This document shows, piece after piece, positions 35,016 to 41,544 of a DNA stretch of 61,090 nt. The stretch is taken from positions 1 through 61,090 of the forward strand of contig DASZMX010000066.1 in the NCBI GenBank assembly GCA_035551475.1, in the 5' to 3' direction. The number at the start of each line of letters is the position of its first letter. Within the stretch, counting starts at the first letter, position 1. The notes beneath the pieces are model-generated. The model was not told the DNA's origin. It did no database searches and was given only the letters and a program-made list of their open reading frames with translations. This stretch comes from DASZMX01 sp035551475 (GTDB taxonomy: Bacteria; Verrucomicrobiota; Verrucomicrobiia; Limisphaerales; Palsa-1400). Position numbers and translations under genes: made by a program.

Positions 35016-35047
35016 GGGAACATTCGGAGAGTTGAACACTCTTAAGG
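35016..35047 (+). promoter_or_regulatory. Candidate ECF-type promoter upstream of sigma factor gene
   Basis: GGGAAC at 35016-35021 resembles the -35 element of many ECF sigma promoters, and ACTCTTAAGGG follows at a compatible distance. An AGAGT/ACTCT inverted repeat lies at about 35029-35041. A wider GGAGGT/ACCTCC pair is at 34958-34994. The leader to the ATG at 35058 would be very short. Autoregulation would be typical of the family, but the motif is short. Confidence 0.25.
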
Positions 35048-35057
35048 GTAATGCGTT

Positions 35058-35576
35058 ATGACTGGTCAACCATTTGAAAGCGTAGTGGCTCAATATTACG
35101 AGCCGCTTTACAAGTTCGCTTTCAGTTTGGCGCGAACCGAAGCCGACGCTTGTGATCTTACCCAGCAAACTTTTTACGTCTGGGCGACCAAGAGCCATCA
35201 GCTCATCGATGTCACCAAAACGAAGACGTGGCTTTTCACCACCTTGCATCGTGCGTTCCTGCAAAAGCGCCGCCGCGAAACCCGTTTTCCGCATCACGAG
35301 CTGACCGAGACTGACCTTGATTTGCCGTTTACGCTGCCCGTCATCGCGCCCGAATTGGATGCGGCCCAGGCGCTGGCGGCGCTCGCCCATGTGGACGAGA
35401 TTTACCAGGCGCCCATCGCGCTTTTTTATTTGGAAGATTGCTCTTACAAAGACATCGCGGAAATTCTCGATGTGCCCATTGGCACGGTCAAATCGCGTTT
35501 GGCGCGAGGGCTGGGCCAACTCAAAAAGCTGCTGATCACCCCCGCTCACGGCTCAAATAAAGGGATCCATGAATAA
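35058..35576 (+). CDS. ECF-type RNA polymerase sigma factor
   Basis: A 172-residue sigma-70-family protein with only regions 2 and 4. Region 2 contains YEPLYKFAFSLARTEADACDLTQQTFYVW and the -10-recognition KTWLFTTLHRAF stretch. Region 4 is a helix-turn-helix, YKDIAEILDVPIGTVKSRLARG. The stop lies 8 bases inside the next gene, which encodes a membrane protein probably acting as its anti-sigma factor. It should direct transcription in response to an envelope or other external cue. The regulon is unknown. Confidence 0.92.
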   Translation: MTGQPFESVVAQYYEPLYKFAFSLARTEADACDLTQQTFYVWATKSHQLIDVTKTKTWLFTTLHRAFLQKRRRETRFPHHELTETDLDLPFTLPVIAPELDAAQALAALAHVDEIYQAPIALFYLEDCSYKDIAEILDVPIGTVKSRLARGLGQLKKLLITPAHGSNKGIHE

Positions 35577-36360
35577 CGAGGACGCAAAAAAAATTCTGTC
35601 GTTCTATCGGCCGAACACGGCTGATCAGCACGATCCCGACTTTCTGGCGGCGCTGGAGTTGGTGCGTCGCGCGCCAGACAATGCCCGCTGGCTCGCCCAG
35701 CGTGACCCGGAATTAGCCAAATGGTTTGCGGAGCATAACATCCAGTACGAAGCCGGGCGCGCGCGTTTTCAATCGATTCCCGTGCCAGCCGGATTGAAGG
35801 AGCAAATTCTGGCCGAGCGCAACGTCGTGCGCCTTCCCGTGGCTCGCAAACGGGCGCCGATGCCGCTCCTCGCGCTAGCCGCGGCGATTGCCGTCCTGCT
35901 TTGCATGCTGCCCTTTGTGCTGCGCCACGAATCGCCCACCGCCCTGACGGCGTGCCGCAATCAAATGGTGCGGACCGCCTTGAGCCCGTATGCCATGGAT
36001 TTGGAGAGCAGCAACCAGGACCGCATCCGCGCCTATTTGGCGGAGCGCAATGCTCCCGCCAATTATGCGCTGCCTCCCGGCATGGGCAGCGCGCAAATGG
36101 TGGGGTGTGGAGTCAAATCCTGGGAAAACACGCCAGTCGCCATGATTTGTTTCCGCTCCGGACGTCCGTTGCGCCCCGGCGACAACACCGATCTCTGGCT
36201 CTTCGTGATTGATAATAACTCGCTCGCGGGCGCGCCTGTTTCCAACACTCCGGCCTTCGCGCAGGTCAGCCGCGCCATCACGGCGACGTGGAGCCATGAT
36301 CAGCGCACCTATATTCTAGTGGGCAGCGGAGACCGCGCGTTCCTGGAAAAATACCTGTAG
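35569..36360 (+). CDS. Single-span membrane protein, putative anti-sigma factor
   Basis: A 263-residue protein. The N-terminal cytoplasmic part (about 100 residues) is charged and helical. One span lies near residues 102-122 (ALAAAIAVLLCMLPFVL), and a periplasmic domain contains Cys residues (TACRN, GCGVKSW, MICFRSG). Position, topology and an 8-base overlap with the ECF gene indicate an anti-sigma factor, but the common H-x3-C-x2-C zinc motif is absent. The periplasmic region with GDNTDLWLFVIDN resembles DUF3379-like proteins only loosely. The signal sensed is unknown. Confidence 0.75.
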   Translation: MNNEDAKKILSFYRPNTADQHDPDFLAALELVRRAPDNARWLAQRDPELAKWFAEHNIQYEAGRARFQSIPVPAGLKEQILAERNVVRLPVARKRAPMPLLALAAAIAVLLCMLPFVLRHESPTALTACRNQMVRTALSPYAMDLESSNQDRIRAYLAERNAPANYALPPGMGSAQMVGCGVKSWENTPVAMICFRSGRPLRPGDNTDLWLFVIDNNSLAGAPVSNTPAFAQVSRAITATWSHDQRTYILVGSGDRAFLEKYL

Positions 36361-36362
36361 GA

Positions 36363-37220
36363 TTAGTGGGCGGCCACGGTCATGTGGCCGGCCAGCCAGT
36401 TGAAGTCTGCTTCCTCGCCATCCGGCACTTCGACGGGCAAGGCGACCGCGTTGGGCACAATGGATTGACGGCTGCTCGCGCATTGCCAGCGATGATAATC
36501 CGAATGGCCGTCGGCATACGCCAGCGCGGAGCCGCCGTTGTGGTAGGTGGCAGGCAGGCGTTGCCATTCCTGGTAATAATAATTGATGCGATTGACAAAA
36601 TAGCCGTCGTAAATGCTGTTGGGATTTTCCTCGATAAACACGAAAATCTCGGAAGGGTGGGGGATCGCGCCCGCCTTGAAAAACTGGACGTAGGCGGGAT
36701 TATTCGAGTTGACACCGGAGACCGAGACCGCCCCGGCGTTGCCCACCGACGCATTCATCGAATAACTCCGCGCCCGGGCGCTCCAGCCGGCCGCGGTCTG
36801 GGCGCTGCTTAATGTTTTATCCGCGGGGCAGCGGTAAATCAGGGCGGCGCGCGCGCTATAAGGCCCCAACGCCGCTTCGGTCAGTTCCGCCGTGTTGGTG
36901 TTGTCGGGGTTGAGGCTCCAATCCAGCAAATCCGCGGCCCAATTAAGGTTGGTGCGGGCCGCATTGCCCGCCATGTTGTAGGCCAGCTCCCCGCGGTAAT
37001 CGTCCGCATACATCGTCCAGGCCAGCGAGAGCTGCTTGAGATTGTTCAGGCAAAAGGCGCCTTGCGCCTGGGATTTTGAGCGCGCCAGCGCCGGCAACAG
37101 CAGCGCCGCCAAAATGGCAATCACCGTGATGACCACCAGCAATTCGATGAGGGTGAAAGCGCGATTTCGCGCCGGCCTCGCTGGAAGTTTCGCCCCAGAA
37201 TTCACTATTGCTCGTTGCAT
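36363..37220 (-). CDS. Pseudopilin-like protein with H-x9-DG-type C-terminus
   Basis: A 285-residue protein with the prepilin cleavage/methylation motif AFTLIELLVVITVIAILAALLLPAL near residues 21-45, preceded by a basic leader of about 20 residues. CLNNLKQLSLAWTMYADDYRGEL and HNGGSALAYADGHSDYHRW match the very expanded DUF1559-like pseudopilins of Planctomycetes and Verrucomicrobia. These are thought to be processed by prepilin peptidase, but most are uncharacterised. A second prepilin-like gene lies 87 bases downstream in genome order, on the same strand. Confidence 0.9.
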   Translation of the reverse strand: MQRAIVNSGAKLPARPARNRAFTLIELLVVITVIAILAALLLPALARSKSQAQGAFCLNNLKQLSLAWTMYADDYRGELAYNMAGNAARTNLNWAADLLDWSLNPDNTNTAELTEAALGPYSARAALIYRCPADKTLSSAQTAAGWSARARSYSMNASVGNAGAVSVSGVNSNNPAYVQFFKAGAIPHPSEIFVFIEENPNSIYDGYFVNRINYYYQEWQRLPATYHNGGSALAYADGHSDYHRWQCASSRQSIVPNAVALPVEVPDGEEADFNWLAGHMTVAAH

Positions 37221-37307
37221 GCGCGGAAGAAAATCTTCTGGTTCGAGTTATTCGAGACAAAGCACTCTTTACCCAATCCCGGGGCAAAAGTCAAAGGTTC
37301 AGCGCGG

Positions 37308-37895
37308 TCATTTGGGGTTCAGCAAACGGACCTTCCCCGTCACCGGCAGATCCCGCTCCGCCGCCACGCCCGAAAAATTGACGGCGCCATTCAATTGGAG
37401 GAGGTTCCCGCCGTTTTTATGATTGTTGCCCGGCGGGTGGCCGCTGGCGGAAAAAAGCGGCTGGCCGGTGAGTTTGGCCGAGGAGTTGACCTGCGCGTCC
37501 GTGACGGCGACGGAGCCCGGATCGTCATTGGTCGTGCGTCCGGCGTAATAGGCGTAGCTGATTTTGCCGTTTCCGAACGGTTCGCCTTCGGGCAGTTCCT
37601 TGTCCTTGCTGCCAGGGCAAATAAAAATCTCCGTCAGCGCCGTGCAGCGTGGAACAAGGAGGCTCAACGCGCTTTCCGCCGTCGTGGCTCCATCCAACGA
37701 CGGATAGGCGCCGCGGTTGTCAGAACTATAGAGGCTCAACGCCAGGCCGATTTTCTCCAGATTGCTTTTGCAGGCCAGACGGGCGCGTTTTTGGGCGGAG
37801 GGACTGCCACGTCCCATCACGAGGACGGTTAAGATGACCATAACGGCCAGGGTGCAGAGTAATTCGATCAGCGAAAAACCCGCCCGGGACTTCAT
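37308..37895 (-). CDS. Prepilin-type N-terminal cleavage domain protein
   Basis: A 195-residue protein with a short leader, then GFSLIELLCTLAVMVILTVLV, the methylation/cleavage motif of type II secretion and type IV pilus pseudopilins. The region KSNLEKIGLALSLYSSDNRGAYP parallels other short pseudopilins. A FICPGSKD stretch and a small beta-rich C-terminus with NHKNGGNLLQLNG follow. Its start overlaps the upstream lipoprotein gene stop (ATGA), so the two are made together. Confidence 0.87.
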   Translation of the reverse strand: MKSRAGFSLIELLCTLAVMVILTVLVMGRGSPSAQKRARLACKSNLEKIGLALSLYSSDNRGAYPSLDGATTAESALSLLVPRCTALTEIFICPGSKDKELPEGEPFGNGKISYAYYAGRTTNDDPGSVAVTDAQVNSSAKLTGQPLFSASGHPPGNNHKNGGNLLQLNGAVNFSGVAAERDLPVTGKVRLLNPK

Positions 37896-38227
37896 GGCTT
37901 GCTGATGGTGGCTTTCCCCTGCGCCGGATCGTAGTCCAGCTTCATGCCTGGTGGAACTTGCGGCAGCTGCGGAAGATACTTTTGCGTCACCAACTCATCG
38001 AGCGTCTTCGGATAATGGCCTTCTTGAACGTTGAAAAGCTGCAGGGCCTGATTGATCGAGACCACATCAATGGTCTTGACAGCGCTTTGCTCCCCTTTGA
38101 CCGCGGCCCCGACGTAATTGACCGGCGCCAGCGCGGGGCTGCTCTCCACGGTCGTCGTTTCCTTTTTGCCGCAACCGTGAACGAACAAAGCCGCGAGGAG
38201 AAGAGCGAGGCCGGAGAAAATTCTCAT
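37892..38227 (-). CDS. Putative lipoprotein with a GspG-like segment
   Basis: A 111-residue protein. Signal peptide residues 1-19 end in a lipobox-like VHGC, so Cys19 may be lipidated (His at -2 is unusual). After a Thr/Ser/Pro-rich linker comes INQALQLFNVQEGHYPKTLDELV, which closely resembles the stretch after the helix of major pseudopilin GspG. The prepilin motif itself is absent. This suggests a pseudopilin head attached to a lipid anchor rather than to a pilus. The gene precedes, and overlaps by four bases, a prepilin-like gene. Confidence 0.8.
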   Translation of the reverse strand: MRIFSGLALLLAALFVHGCGKKETTTVESSPALAPVNYVGAAVKGEQSAVKTIDVVSINQALQLFNVQEGHYPKTLDELVTQKYLPQLPQVPPGMKLDYDPAQGKATISKP

Positions 38228-38267
38228 CCCGGCACGATACTCCTGGCCTCGCGGCGCGCAAAGCCAA

Positions 38268-38414
38268 TTATCGGTTCGTCATGGTCGAACTATTGGTCAT
38301 CACCGGCGCATTCGTCGACGTGTCCACGGGCGCATTCGCGTCCGGCTTGTTGCATCCCATCACCGCCGCGGCCATAATCAATCCCAACGCCATCAACCAT
38401 AGATTTCTTTTCAT
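38268..38414 (-). CDS. Tiny lipoprotein (48 residues)
   Basis: A short frame read from the sequence: ATG at 38412-38414, TAA at 38268-38270. The product starts MKRNLWLMALGLIMAAAVMGC, a short basic n-region, hydrophobic core and lipobox (VMGC) with Cys21. About 27 residues rich in Asn, Thr, Pro and Ala follow (NKPDANAPVDTSTNAPV). Such small Thr/Asn-rich lipoproteins are common in this phylum, but nothing is known of this one. It lies 40 bases upstream of the larger lipoprotein gene on the same strand. Confidence 0.6.
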   Translation of the reverse strand: MKRNLWLMALGLIMAAAVMGCNKPDANAPVDTSTNAPVMTNSSTMTNR

Positions 38415-38540
38415 ACGAATTCTGTAACACTGGAGCCGCGGCGCCTCAACCCGCCGCCCCCCGATTCTTCGCTACACAATTCCCTGACCGCGCGGTGATT
38501 AAACTTTAATCCTGATTTGCGGGACTTTAGGCTGGAGGCG

Positions 38541-39134
38541 ATGTCTGAAGCTCCCGATCGTTTGTGGCAGGAATACAGCGAGGTTTTTGAAGATTTCGAC
38601 GACCTGACGCTGGCGCGCTGGATGGCCCAAACCTTGGGCCAGATGCAAGGGCGAGTGTGGCGCTTTTCTCATCCGTTGATTGGCGCGTACCGGCTCGCCG
38701 CCGAAGCGGGGCATCCGCGCCAGGTCTGGCTCAAACGCCTGGCCAACACGCCCGCCGGTTTCCCCGAGGCCCCCTGCTGCCGCGCGCCGGCGCTGCCGCT
38801 CTTTACGCGTGACATCGTGAGCAGCGGGTTGATTTGCGAACATTGTTCGGAAACGCTCGCGCCGTTTGAAGATTTGCCGGCGGATTTGCAGGCGGAGGTG
38901 CGCAAATGGGCGGAGGAATACGCGCCCGTCCATGCCGTGGCCCATTGGGATGATCGGCAACGCCGCGCGGCGGGCGATTATGACAAGGCCTTTGAAGACG
39001 CCGCCGAACGCGCCGAGCAACTGCTGGCGTTCGCCGGCGCCCAATTGGCCCCGCGCTTTTTGGACCTGTATCCCGCGATCGTTTGGGAAGACCAGGATGA
39101 ATGCCTCGAAGTCCGTCCGGAGGATGTGGGATGA
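38541..39134 (+). CDS. Conserved hypothetical soluble protein
   Basis: A 197-residue acidic, Trp-rich soluble protein with no signal peptide. It has a CEHC motif near residue 100 (ICEHCSETLAPFED) and PCCRAP at about 77, which could bind a metal. The helical segments AEEYAPVHAVAHWDD and AAERAEQLLAFAGAQLAPRFLDLYP follow. A good Shine-Dalgarno (GGAGG) precedes the ATG at 38541. The stop overlaps the next gene by four bases. I do not recognise the family. Confidence 0.75.
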   Translation: MSEAPDRLWQEYSEVFEDFDDLTLARWMAQTLGQMQGRVWRFSHPLIGAYRLAAEAGHPRQVWLKRLANTPAGFPEAPCCRAPALPLFTRDIVSSGLICEHCSETLAPFEDLPADLQAEVRKWAEEYAPVHAVAHWDDRQRRAAGDYDKAFEDAAERAEQLLAFAGAQLAPRFLDLYPAIVWEDQDECLEVRPEDVG

Positions 39135-39775
39135 TTCGACGGCTTATCCGTTTCATCTTTTTCGTAGCTTTTGTTGTCCTGATTCTGGCCGTCGCGGCGG
39201 CCTTGCTCAAAGACACCCTCGTCAAAGAATTTGTGCAGCGGCGCATTCGCAAGGCCACGGGCATGGATGCCCGCATTGGACAGGTGGAGGTGAATTTTCT
39301 CACGCCCACCGTGACGATCGAGAATCTGAAACTGTATAATCCGCCCGATTTTGGCGGGGCGCTTTGCCTCAGCATGCCGGAATTGCACGTCGAGTATGAT
39401 CCGGGGCAGGTGCGCGCGGGACGGCTGCATCTGACGCTGATGCGCTTGAACGTCGAGGAGATTGACATTGTGCAGGACAAGAAAGGCCGGGTGAATTTTG
39501 ACGCGGCGCCGGCGGTCAAGGCGCGCGGCACGAATTCCTCCACCCACGAATCCGTCCAATTCGCTGGTATTGACACATTAAATTTGACGCTGGGCGCGGT
39601 GCATTGGTCGCGGCTGGGCTCAACCAATCAGCGCGTGTATCAATTCGGCATCAAGAACCAGGTTTTTCACGGCATCAAATCCGAGGCGGACCTGGCGGCC
39701 CTCGTGGCGCTGGCCTCCATGCAAAACACCAACTTCAATTTTTCGGATTGGATGGGCTCCTGGTTGGGCCGCTAA
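39131..39775 (+). CDS. AsmA-like membrane-anchored protein (short)
   Basis: A 214-residue protein with an N-terminal membrane anchor (about residues 5-28). An AsmA/DUF748-type beta-strand pattern follows: RIRKATGMDARIGQVEVNFLTPTVTIENLKLYNP, then ELHVEYDPGQVRAGRLHLTLMRLNVEEI. It is far shorter than full AsmA proteins, giving only the N-terminal chorein-like strand repeats and a small C-terminal part. It overlaps the upstream unknown gene by ATGA. The family is linked to phospholipid transport across the envelope. The activity here is unknown. Confidence 0.75.
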   Translation: MIRRLIRFIFFVAFVVLILAVAAALLKDTLVKEFVQRRIRKATGMDARIGQVEVNFLTPTVTIENLKLYNPPDFGGALCLSMPELHVEYDPGQVRAGRLHLTLMRLNVEEIDIVQDKKGRVNFDAAPAVKARGTNSSTHESVQFAGIDTLNLTLGAVHWSRLGSTNQRVYQFGIKNQVFHGIKSEADLAALVALASMQNTNFNFSDWMGSWLGR

Positions 39776-39808
39776 AAAGTCGCTTTTGCCCCTTTATTTT
39801 TCGGCGTT

Positions 39809-40585
39809 ATGCCTGCTATACTGGGCGAAGTTTTTGTGAACAAAGTTAGAAAGTATTTCCGTTTGCTTCCCTCGCCCGAGGCCGGGCCGGAGCCGGACAT
39901 CGTCACCATTCATTCCCATCCGATGCCGGTGATTTACCGCCGGCACGCGCGCGCGCGCAATTACGTCCTGCGCCTGCACGCCAACAAGACCGTCGTCGTC
40001 ACCGTTCCCCGCTCCGGGTCGCGCAAGCTGGCGCGCGAATTTGTCGAGAGCCGGAAAAGCTGGCTGGAAAAACAATGGCGCATTTTGGAAGCGCAAAAAC
40101 CGCCGCCCGCCGATCTGCGGCCCGGCATGGAAATTCTTTTTCGCGGCAGCCGCGAGACGCTGGCCCTCCTCGCCGCCGATCCCTCGCCCGAACTGCTGCT
40201 GGCCGACCAGCGCATCCCCTTTAATCCGGAAGCGGACAACGTGCGCGTGGCGGTGGAAAAGCATTTGCGCCGCCTGGCGGTGAACGACCTCAGCCGGCGC
40301 GTGGAGCAATTGGCCGTGCGGCATGAGTGTCAAGTGAAACGGGTCGTGATCCGCAACCAGCGCACGCGCTGGGGCTCCTGCTCCTGCCACGGCGTCATCT
40401 CGTTGAACTGGCGCCTGATTCAGCTTCCGCCGCATGTTTGCGATTACATCATCATCCATGAATTGATGCATCTGCGGCACCTCAACCATTCCCCGCGTTT
40501 CTGGGCGGAAGTGGAAAAATCGTGCCCCGAATACCGCCATGCTGAGGACTGGCTCAAACGCCACGCCACCCAGGTGGGATTTTAA
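39809..40585 (+). CDS. YgjP-type (SprT-like, DUF45) metallopeptidase
   Basis: A 258-residue cytoplasmic protein. The zinc motif is IIHELMHLRHLNHSPRFW (HExxH with a third His downstream). It is preceded by the family signature RTRWGSCSCHGVISLNWRLI. The N-terminal part (RHARARNYVLRLHANKTVVVTVPRSGS) is the usual beta extension. The start is taken as ATG 39809, though a later GTG near 39836 is possible. Proteins of this group are predicted zinc-dependent proteases of unknown substrate. It is followed 35 bases later by xerC. Confidence 0.87.
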   Translation: MPAILGEVFVNKVRKYFRLLPSPEAGPEPDIVTIHSHPMPVIYRRHARARNYVLRLHANKTVVVTVPRSGSRKLAREFVESRKSWLEKQWRILEAQKPPPADLRPGMEILFRGSRETLALLAADPSPELLLADQRIPFNPEADNVRVAVEKHLRRLAVNDLSRRVEQLAVRHECQVKRVVIRNQRTRWGSCSCHGVISLNWRLIQLPPHVCDYIIIHELMHLRHLNHSPRFWAEVEKSCPEYRHAEDWLKRHATQVGF

Positions 40586-40620
40586 AGCGCGCGGGCGCGC
40601 GGCGATGGCCCAGGCTTTCG

Positions 40621-41544
40621 ATGCGAACGCTCGTTGACGATTTTCTGGGTTATCTCCGGCACGAGCAGGGCCGGTCGGAGCTTACGCAAAAGACCTACGC
40701 CGCGCTCCTCGAGAATTTCATTGGGTGGTGCGGCCGCCAGAATGTCAACAATTGGGAGTCGGTCACCCTGCCATTGCTGATGTCCTTTCTGGAGCACGAG
40801 CGCGCGCGCCCGGCGCGGCGCGGCGCAACCGGGAAGCTGGGCTCCGCGACGCTTTACCTGCAAATCGCCGCGTTGCGCGCCTTGTTCGCCTTTGCCGAGC
40901 AGGAAAAATTTCTGCCGCGCAACGTCGCCGAATTATTGTCGTTGCCGCGGCGTTGGCAGCGCCTCCCCAAGTCGCTCACCGCTGCGGAAATCGAGAAATT
41001 GCTGCGGCCCGAGACGCCCGCCACGCCCTCCTCGCTCTGCGATCAGGCCGTGTTGGAGCTGGCCTACAGCTCCGGCCTGCGGCTGGCGGAATTGCGCAAC
41101 CTGCGGCTGGAGCAGCTCCGCCTCGAGTCCGGCTTCCTCAATGTGATTGGCAAAGGCAACAAGGAGCGCGTCGTGCCCGTGGGCCGCGAGGCGATCGCGG
41201 CCCTTGAAATTTATTTGACATCGGGCCGGCCGAAGCTTGTCAAACCGAAAACACCCGCCAATGTGTTTCTCAATCAGCGCGGGCGCCCCTTCGCCGCTGT
41301 CACGCTCTGGCTGCGCATCAAGCAGCGCGCGCGCCGCGCCGGTTTGGGCGATAAACTCACCCCCCACATGCTGCGCCACAGTTTTGCCACGCACCTGCTG
41401 GAAAATGGGGCCGACTTGCGCGTCATCCAGGAATTGCTTGGCCACGCCTCCATCAGCACGACCGAGGTGTACACGCACGTTGGCGGACGGCGCCTGCGGG
41501 AGGTGCACGAGCGGTTTCACCCGCGCGCGGGACGATCAAAATGA
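40621..41544 (+). CDS. xerC: Tyrosine recombinase XerC
   Basis: A 307-residue tyrosine recombinase. The N-terminal SAM-like core-binding domain (FLGYLRHEQGRSELTQKTYAALLENF) precedes the catalytic domain. The catalytic set is visible: Arg in YSSGLRLAELRNL, Lys in IGKGNKERVVPVG, His-x2-Arg in HMLRHSFATHLLENGADLRVIQELLGHASI, and Tyr in TTEVYTHV. Size and motifs fit XerC/XerD, which resolve chromosome dimers at dif, rather than a phage integrase. No phage genes are nearby. The stop overlaps the convergent neighbour by 9 bases. Confidence 0.92.
   Translation: MRTLVDDFLGYLRHEQGRSELTQKTYAALLENFIGWCGRQNVNNWESVTLPLLMSFLEHERARPARRGATGKLGSATLYLQIAALRALFAFAEQEKFLPRNVAELLSLPRRWQRLPKSLTAAEIEKLLRPETPATPSSLCDQAVLELAYSSGLRLAELRNLRLEQLRLESGFLNVIGKGNKERVVPVGREAIAALEIYLTSGRPKLVKPKTPANVFLNQRGRPFAAVTLWLRIKQRARRAGLGDKLTPHMLRHSFATHLLENGADLRVIQELLGHASISTTEVYTHVGGRRLREVHERFHPRAGRSK

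Noticed and set aside
39828..39845. TTTGTGAACAAA as a possible Rex operator
   Set aside because: Only half of the usual TTGTGAA...TTCACAA dyad is present, and it lies at the start of a coding region.
40621..41544. Tyrosine recombinase as evidence of an integrated phage or island
   Set aside because: Size and motifs fit XerC. No attachment-site repeats, phage genes or tRNA were found beside it.
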